From Leptospira sp. (GTDB lineage Bacteria; Spirochaetota; Leptospiria; Leptospirales; Leptospiraceae), in the NCBI GenBank assembly GCA_027531445.1, contig JAPZRK010000036.1, forward strand, positions 1 through 40,371: a DNA stretch of 40,371 nucleotides. Reading direction: 5' to 3'. Positions within the stretch are counted from its first letter, which is position 1; each line of letters begins with the position of its first letter. A program made the translations under genes and the position numbers. The notes under the pieces were generated by a model, which was given only the letters and a program-made list of their open reading frames with translations, was not told the DNA's origin and made no database searches. Below are positions 37,036-40,371 of this stretch, one piece after another.

Positions 37036-38175
37036 CTATATCAAGAATGAAAATGGGCCAGTTACTCCCATTTTCTTAACAATAGGAGCAACTGTAAGAA
37101 CAATCTCATTATCAACGAGACTTTTTAAGATAGTAAAACAAGTCTTAATTGGGCTTGCAGTTTTTCGAAGGGAAACATGAACCGCTCTAAATGTATCTAC
37201 AATCTGAATATCTGATGTTTCTATTCCAGGTTCGCTTGCTCTTTCTATAGTTAGGCGTAAATAGTCGACATCAATTCCCAAGGACAATGCATCAGTCTCC
37301 AACAGCTGAAAATCTTCCATTACTTTCTCGGAGAGTTCTCTGACTTCCTCTTCCGAATTTGAGAATACTTCACTTTCCCGCTTAGATATAGCCTTGTTAA
37401 GTGCAAGGACAGAATTCGAAAAGTCTTCCACTCGCTTTTGAAATATAGTGATTTTATTCGGAAGCTCATCTAATCTTTGTGTAATGGATTGAATTTCCTT
37501 CGTATTTGAGGCAACTCTTGTAGCAAGCACTCCAAATTGTGACTTGAGCAATGCCAAAGCACGGACGGTTTCAGTTTGATTCTTTCGCTGTTTCTCGAGT
37601 TCAGCCGAGAGTCCTCTGATATCGTCTTCTATCTTTGCGATCGCAATATCATGCTTTTTCACTTTCGATTCCACAAGAGATACCCTATCATTTAGCAAAA
37701 ATACCCAGCTAAAAGTGCCGATTATGCTTATGCCTAATATTCCAAGTAGAATTCTAAATACTTTATTTCTTTTAACAAAATTTGACGCAACTATCGCGAC
37801 AATGTATTCAGTTCCCTTTCCACCAAGTGCCCTTTCTTGTTCCGGACTGTAAGGCGTTAAACGGAGCCTTGGGCCTCCAAAGCCGAGCTCAATAATTTGA
37901 CCAATGGCTATCCGAGACTGGACCACTTTTCTCCCATCACTGATCGTCCCATTCGTCGATTGCAAGTCCTCTAAAAACCAGCCGTCTGTTTTATGATAAA
38001 ACCGAATGTGTTTTCCTGATACTAGATCGTCACCTTCCAATGAGATTTCATTCTCAATTTTTCTTCCCAAAGTAAAATCAAGCTTCTCGACAGTCACCTG
38101 AACACCCTTTTTATTCCCAGAAAGGACTTCAATCCGAAGCTTTGCTGTTTTTGATTTTGAAGGTTGAGGATTCAT
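37036..38175 (-). CDS. Membrane FHA-domain protein with long coiled coil
   Basis: 379 residues. N-terminal FHA domain (about 12-110) with FTLGRKIENEISLEG, DLVSGKHIRF and LQSTNGTISDG; a single membrane helix (about 141-160, FRILLGILGISIIGTFSWVF); then a coiled coil (about 163-290) and a C-terminal region I do not recognise (ending VTGPFSFLI). The FHA head would be cytoplasmic and the coiled coil outside. It could relay kinase state across the membrane or anchor a complex in the envelope. First gene of the two-gene FHA operon; the ribosome binding site is weak. Confidence 0.9.
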   Translation of the reverse strand: MNPQPSKSKTAKLRIEVLSGNKKGVQVTVEKLDFTLGRKIENEISLEGDDLVSGKHIRFYHKTDGWFLEDLQSTNGTISDGRKVVQSRIAIGQIIELGFGGPRLRLTPYSPEQERALGGKGTEYIVAIVASNFVKRNKVFRILLGILGISIIGTFSWVFLLNDRVSLVESKVKKHDIAIAKIEDDIRGLSAELEKQRKNQTETVRALALLKSQFGVLATRVASNTKEIQSITQRLDELPNKITIFQKRVEDFSNSVLALNKAISKRESEVFSNSEEEVRELSEKVMEDFQLLETDALSLGIDVDYLRLTIERASEPGIETSDIQIVDTFRAVHVSLRKTASPIKTCFTILKSLVDNEIVLTVAPIVKKMGVTGPFSFLI

Positions 38176-38246
38176 ATTTTGGAAATTGTCGTTAGACAGG
38201 ACCTATACCCTTAAGAATTGCATTGCTCGCACAACGAACAAAAAAC

Positions 38247-38311
38247 GGAGGAAGTTCATAAAACCTGAAATACTGGAATCAATAGATAGACTGTCAAGAG
38301 AATCTTCCTCC
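38247..38311. repeat. Inverted repeat GGAGGAAG/CTTCCTCC
   Basis: Perfect 8-bp arms at 38247-38254 and 38304-38311 separated by 49 bases, within an unassigned segment between the FHA gene and the higA remnant. Role unknown. Confidence 0.4.
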
Positions 38312-38340
38312 AGATTTCGTTTTAGAAAAAAGTCAAAAGC

Positions 38341-38407
38341 GAACGCTCCATGTGAAAGGAGAGGGATGTAGCGAAACCCTAGACGTTATTCCGTTAGAGC
38401 GTTAAGC
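38341..38407 (+). other. attC-like inverted repeat (candidate recombination site)
   Basis: AACGCTC (38342-38348) and GAGCGTT (38397-38403) are 7-bp inverted arms, and the right arm runs into GTTAAGC (38401-38407), which fits the integron core-site consensus GTTRRRY. The left counterpart (AGCGAAC) fits RYYYAAC imperfectly. Size (about 66 bp) suits an attC site. No integrase is in the window, so this is only a candidate. Confidence 0.25.
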
Positions 38408-38433
38408 CGTCATTATCCTAAGTTGCGAAATGT

Positions 38434-38736
38434 TTAAACAGAAATTGATTCTTTATAATTTCGAATATCTTTTAAGTCGTCTTTAATTTTATCTTCTTCT
38501 TCTCTAACCTCAAATTCATCCTGAATTCCCATCCAAAAATGGACAGTATTTCCAAAAAATTTTGACAGTCTAATAACGGTATCCGCAAAAATTCCATTTT
38601 CTCCATGAATGATTTCACTTATGCGAGTAGGATTAAGTTTGGTTTCTTTCGCTAATCTAAATTCAGGAATATTCATAGGTATCAAAAATTCCTCACTCAA
38701 AATCTATCCTGGATGTACACTTGGAATTTTCTTCAT
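38434..38736 (-). pseudogene. HigA-like antitoxin with nonsense codon at position 11 (copy 2)
   Basis: From ATG at 38736 the frame reads MKKIPSVHPG, then TAG (38704-38706), then ILSEEFLIPMNIPEFRLAKE and a full XRE-type helix-turn-helix (ETKLNPTRISEIIHGENG, LSKFFGNTVHFWMGIQ). HigA proteins normally read HPGE at the interrupted site, so a single GAG-to-TAG change is the simplest explanation. A TTG two codons later (38700) could restart translation and give an 88-residue protein that keeps the whole DNA-binding domain. So it may still repress. The toxin gene in front of it is truncated. Confidence 0.65.
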
Positions 38737-38737
38737 A

Positions 38738-38880
38738 AATTTATCTCCTGCTGATAATCAACGATTTGGACATCGAAAGCAACAGAAGATTTTCTGGTCT
38801 ATTTGCTGGTGGAATTTTTAAATCATCAAAATGAGTCGAACTAGCAATCATAACTAATTTCCAGTAAGCAAGTCCGCAGA
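38738..38880 (-). pseudogene. HigB-like toxin remnant (copy 2, 5' truncated)
   Basis: Minus-strand residues KLVMIASSTHFDDLKIPP parallel the copy 1 sequence, and the terminal strand VAFDVQIVDYQQEINL occurs in another frame just before the higA start. The N-terminus is missing; it joins a GC-rich segment at about 38880. Copy 1 and copy 2 align without indels across about 140 bases, including the deletion that removes the toxin core. Confidence 0.5.
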
Positions 38881-38991
38881 GACGTTATCGTCTGCGCGCC
38901 TTCTTCCGACTCGAGAAGCGTCGCAAGACAATCTGCCGTAGGTCAAGTATGGCGCAAGTCTTGAGAGTATCGTGTCGGCCCTAGTTATGCG
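38880..38991. other. GC-rich structured intergenic element
   Basis: Clearly richer in G+C than its surroundings, with hairpin potential: AGACG-TTAT-CGTCT (about 38888-38901), CCGAC (about 38918) against GTCGG (about 38974), and near-repeats GTCGCAAGAC / GGCGCAAGTC. It ends with GTTATGCG (38984-38991). No protein-coding frame. It separates the higB remnant from the HNH-like gene and looks like a mobile or recombination-derived insertion. Confidence 0.4.
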
Positions 38992-39042
38992 AAGTTGCAA
39001 ATTTCAATTGACATAATAAGCCTAAACATATATTAAGTAATT

Positions 39043-40020
39043 GTGAGAGCATCTGATAAGCTATTTAATTTTGTGTGTAATTTCTATACTCAAAATTACG
39101 ATGAAATATTCCATTTTAATATTACGCAGGAAAATTTGTCCAACCGGAAGCCTATTTATATACAGACAGGAAGAGAATACTCATGTCGCTTTTGTGGGCG
39201 AGATAAAAAATCAGCTTCTTTTTCAAAAGCAGCACATGCAATTCCTGAATTTTTAGGAAATAAACTTCTATTGTCTAAAAATGAATGTGATGAGTGCAAT
39301 ACATTTTTTGGAAACACATATGAGGATTCTGTCAGTAAATATTTTCATCTAAACTCATCAATTACAGGAATCAAAGGTAAAAATGGTATTCCTAAATATA
39401 AAACAAATAGAATACCATTCCAGATAAAAAGGGATCCTCTTGGAAATACTGTGATTGGATTAGAAGAAAATAATCCAAGTATTTCGGTGTGGCCGCTGAG
39501 ACAACTAATAAGTATTCGCTGGCTACGTCAACCGTATATTCCACTTCATTTACATAAACTTTTTGCAAAAATAGCACTTTCACTTTTACCGGACACTGAA
39601 TTGGAAAATTTTTTAGAAACTAGATATTGGATTAGAAAACCAATAATAGATTTAAGTCATACTACCTGCTTTAATAGCTTTGCTTTAAAAAGTGATGCTC
39701 TAGAGAATTTTCAGTCTTCGTTTGTTTCAATTTTTAAAAGAAAAAATGAGAATGGAATTTATCCGTATTTACTTTTTCTAATTCAACATGCTGGCACAGT
39801 TTTCTTAACCTATATACCTTCTCGAAAAAAAGATTCTATGTCAAAAAATCTTATTTTCTATCCATTTCCTATAGAAAGAAACTTTGTGTTACCGGTTATT
39901 TTAGATTTAAATAAAAAAACTCGGGAAAGGTTTGATGCAGGAATAAGCACGATTCAGTATTCTGATTTTTTATTGGCACAAGAATTAGATAAAAAGAAAT
40001 TTCTACAAGTTCAATATTAA
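39043..40020 (+). CDS. HNH-endonuclease-like zinc protein
   Basis: 325 residues from a GTG start at 39043; no ATG occurs in the first half of the frame and no clear ribosome binding site is visible, so the start is uncertain. An HNH-like zinc finger lies at 46-90: SCRFCG (Cys48, Cys51), AAHAIPEFLGN (His65), ECDECNTFFG (Cys82, Cys85). This C-x2-C / H-x-I-P-E / C-x2-C-N pattern is shared by a branch of HNH nucleases often found in defence or mobile contexts. The remaining 230 residues are unrecognised. The gene is flanked by GTTATGCG upstream and CGCATAAC downstream and is very AT-rich, consistent with acquisition by transfer. Confidence 0.7.
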   Translation: MRASDKLFNFVCNFYTQNYDEIFHFNITQENLSNRKPIYIQTGREYSCRFCGRDKKSASFSKAAHAIPEFLGNKLLLSKNECDECNTFFGNTYEDSVSKYFHLNSSITGIKGKNGIPKYKTNRIPFQIKRDPLGNTVIGLEENNPSISVWPLRQLISIRWLRQPYIPLHLHKLFAKIALSLLPDTELENFLETRYWIRKPIIDLSHTTCFNSFALKSDALENFQSSFVSIFKRKNENGIYPYLLFLIQHAGTVFLTYIPSRKKDSMSKNLIFYPFPIERNFVLPVILDLNKKTRERFDAGISTIQYSDFLLAQELDKKKFLQVQY

Positions 40021-40021
40021 G

Positions 40022-40205
40022 TTACAACTCGATTTCGCATAACCGAGTCAAATTATCATTCGGCATTACTACTTTAAATTGATTGCTTTTCATTTTACTC
40101 AATGCTATCTCAGTCACCCTCTATCGCCTTGAAAAAATGGTCAATCGTGTTTGGAGTGACCTATAATATATAAAATACGAAGTGATATAACAAACTTCAC
40201 ATTAT
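40022..40205 (+). repeat. Dispersed ~170-bp repeat, copy B
   Basis: Direct-orientation relative of 32035-32210, beginning just after the HNH-like gene stop. Shared landmarks are CGCATAAC (40036-40043), ATTCGGCATTA, GATTGCTTTTCAT-like sequence, TTGAAAAAATGGTCAATC and TGTTTGGAGTGACC. It is followed by the near-palindrome GTTATTGCATAAC (40211-40223). Confidence 0.65.
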
Positions 40206-40250
40206 CCTATGTTATTGCATAACCGATATAACAACTGAGTGCAATCATAC

Positions 40251-40371
40251 TCTCTTTGTCTCTTTGTCTCTTTGTCTCTTTGTCTCTTTGTCTCTTTGTC
40301 TCTTTGTCTCTTTGTCTCTTTGTCTCTTTGTCTCTTTGTCTCTTTGTCTCTTTGTCTCTGTGTCTCTTTGT
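40251..40371 (+). repeat. Octanucleotide microsatellite (TCTCTTTG)n
   Basis: About 15 head-to-tail copies of TCTCTTTG running to the window edge, with one variant unit (TCTCTGTG) near the end. Because 8 is not a multiple of 3, a change in copy number would shift any frame reading through it. Whether a gene lies beyond the edge cannot be seen. Confidence 0.97.

Noticed and set aside
38186..38371. 61-codon plus-strand open frame rich in Lys, Arg and Ser
   Set aside because: Low-complexity basic composition, overlaps an inverted repeat and the attC-like site, and no ribosome binding site or family was recognised. Could be revisited if homologues exist.
30293..38706. TAG reassigned as a sense codon in this genome
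   Set aside because: Intact genes in the window end in TAG, and two of the three interrupted genes are otherwise decayed, so mutation is the simpler explanation.
1..40371. tRNA, rRNA or CRISPR array
   Set aside because: No tRNA T-loop/anticodon arrangement, rRNA segment or regularly spaced repeat-spacer pattern was seen; the only regular array is the gapless octanucleotide repeat at the right edge.

Overview
The window is an AT-rich (roughly 36-38% GC by eye) chromosomal stretch from what looks like a spirochaete of the Leptospiraceae, most likely Leptospira. That assignment is inference. It rests on base composition, loose lipoboxes, many elaborate sensor kinases, zinc-ribbon Ser/Thr kinases with PEGA or DUF1566 tails, and decayed higBA modules. 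No rRNA, tRNA, CRISPR array or intact transposase was seen.

Region 1 (1-16977) is a two-component and chemoreceptor block. On the minus strand a degenerate HD-GYP response regulator, a free Hpt protein and a very large hybrid kinase (GAF-PAS-PAS-HisKA-HATPase-REC-REC-Hpt, cut by the window edge) form one operon. Divergent from it are two tandem, near-identical Cache/HAMP chemoreceptors and a 7TM-PAS histidine kinase. That kinase converges on a 7TMR-DISM histidine kinase, which is preceded by a REC-GGDEF(degenerate)-EAL protein. The two convergent kinases share an unusual insertion of about 80-90 residues between the two DHp helices.

Region 2 (17217-20632) holds a DUF1566 lipoprotein, an alpha/beta hydrolase, a metallo-beta-lactamase-fold protein, a frameshifted small Cys-rich secreted protein and a DUF3817 membrane protein.

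Region 3 (20919-29867) is a chemotaxis operon on the minus strand, cheY-mcp-cheW-cheA-cheR-cheB, tightly packed from mcp on (CheR and CheB abut stop to start). A candidate terminator lies between cheY and mcp. CheA has no recognisable P2 domain and instead carries a triple KKFGLF motif in its linker; the receptor ends in DFGQF. Divergent from cheY is a REC-HATPase protein with an unusual H-box.

Region 4 (about 30.0-32.3 kb and 38.2-40.4 kb) is accessory DNA. It has a decayed DUF4143 AAA ATPase, two broken higBA toxin-antitoxin copies sharing the same internal deletion, a DUF6941-PLD-like fusion protein, an HNH-like zinc protein, a dispersed repeat of about 170 bp, recurring CGCATAAC/GTTATGCG motifs, attC-like inverted repeats, and an octanucleotide microsatellite running off the window end.

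Region 5 (32282-38175) is a eukaryotic-like phosphosignalling island embedded between the two accessory patches. It has two zinc-ribbon Ser/Thr kinases (one fused to DUF1566, one to a PEGA domain interrupted by an in-frame TAG), a PP2C phosphatase, and two FHA proteins, one with the same kind of zinc ribbon. Together they could form a complete write-erase-read module.
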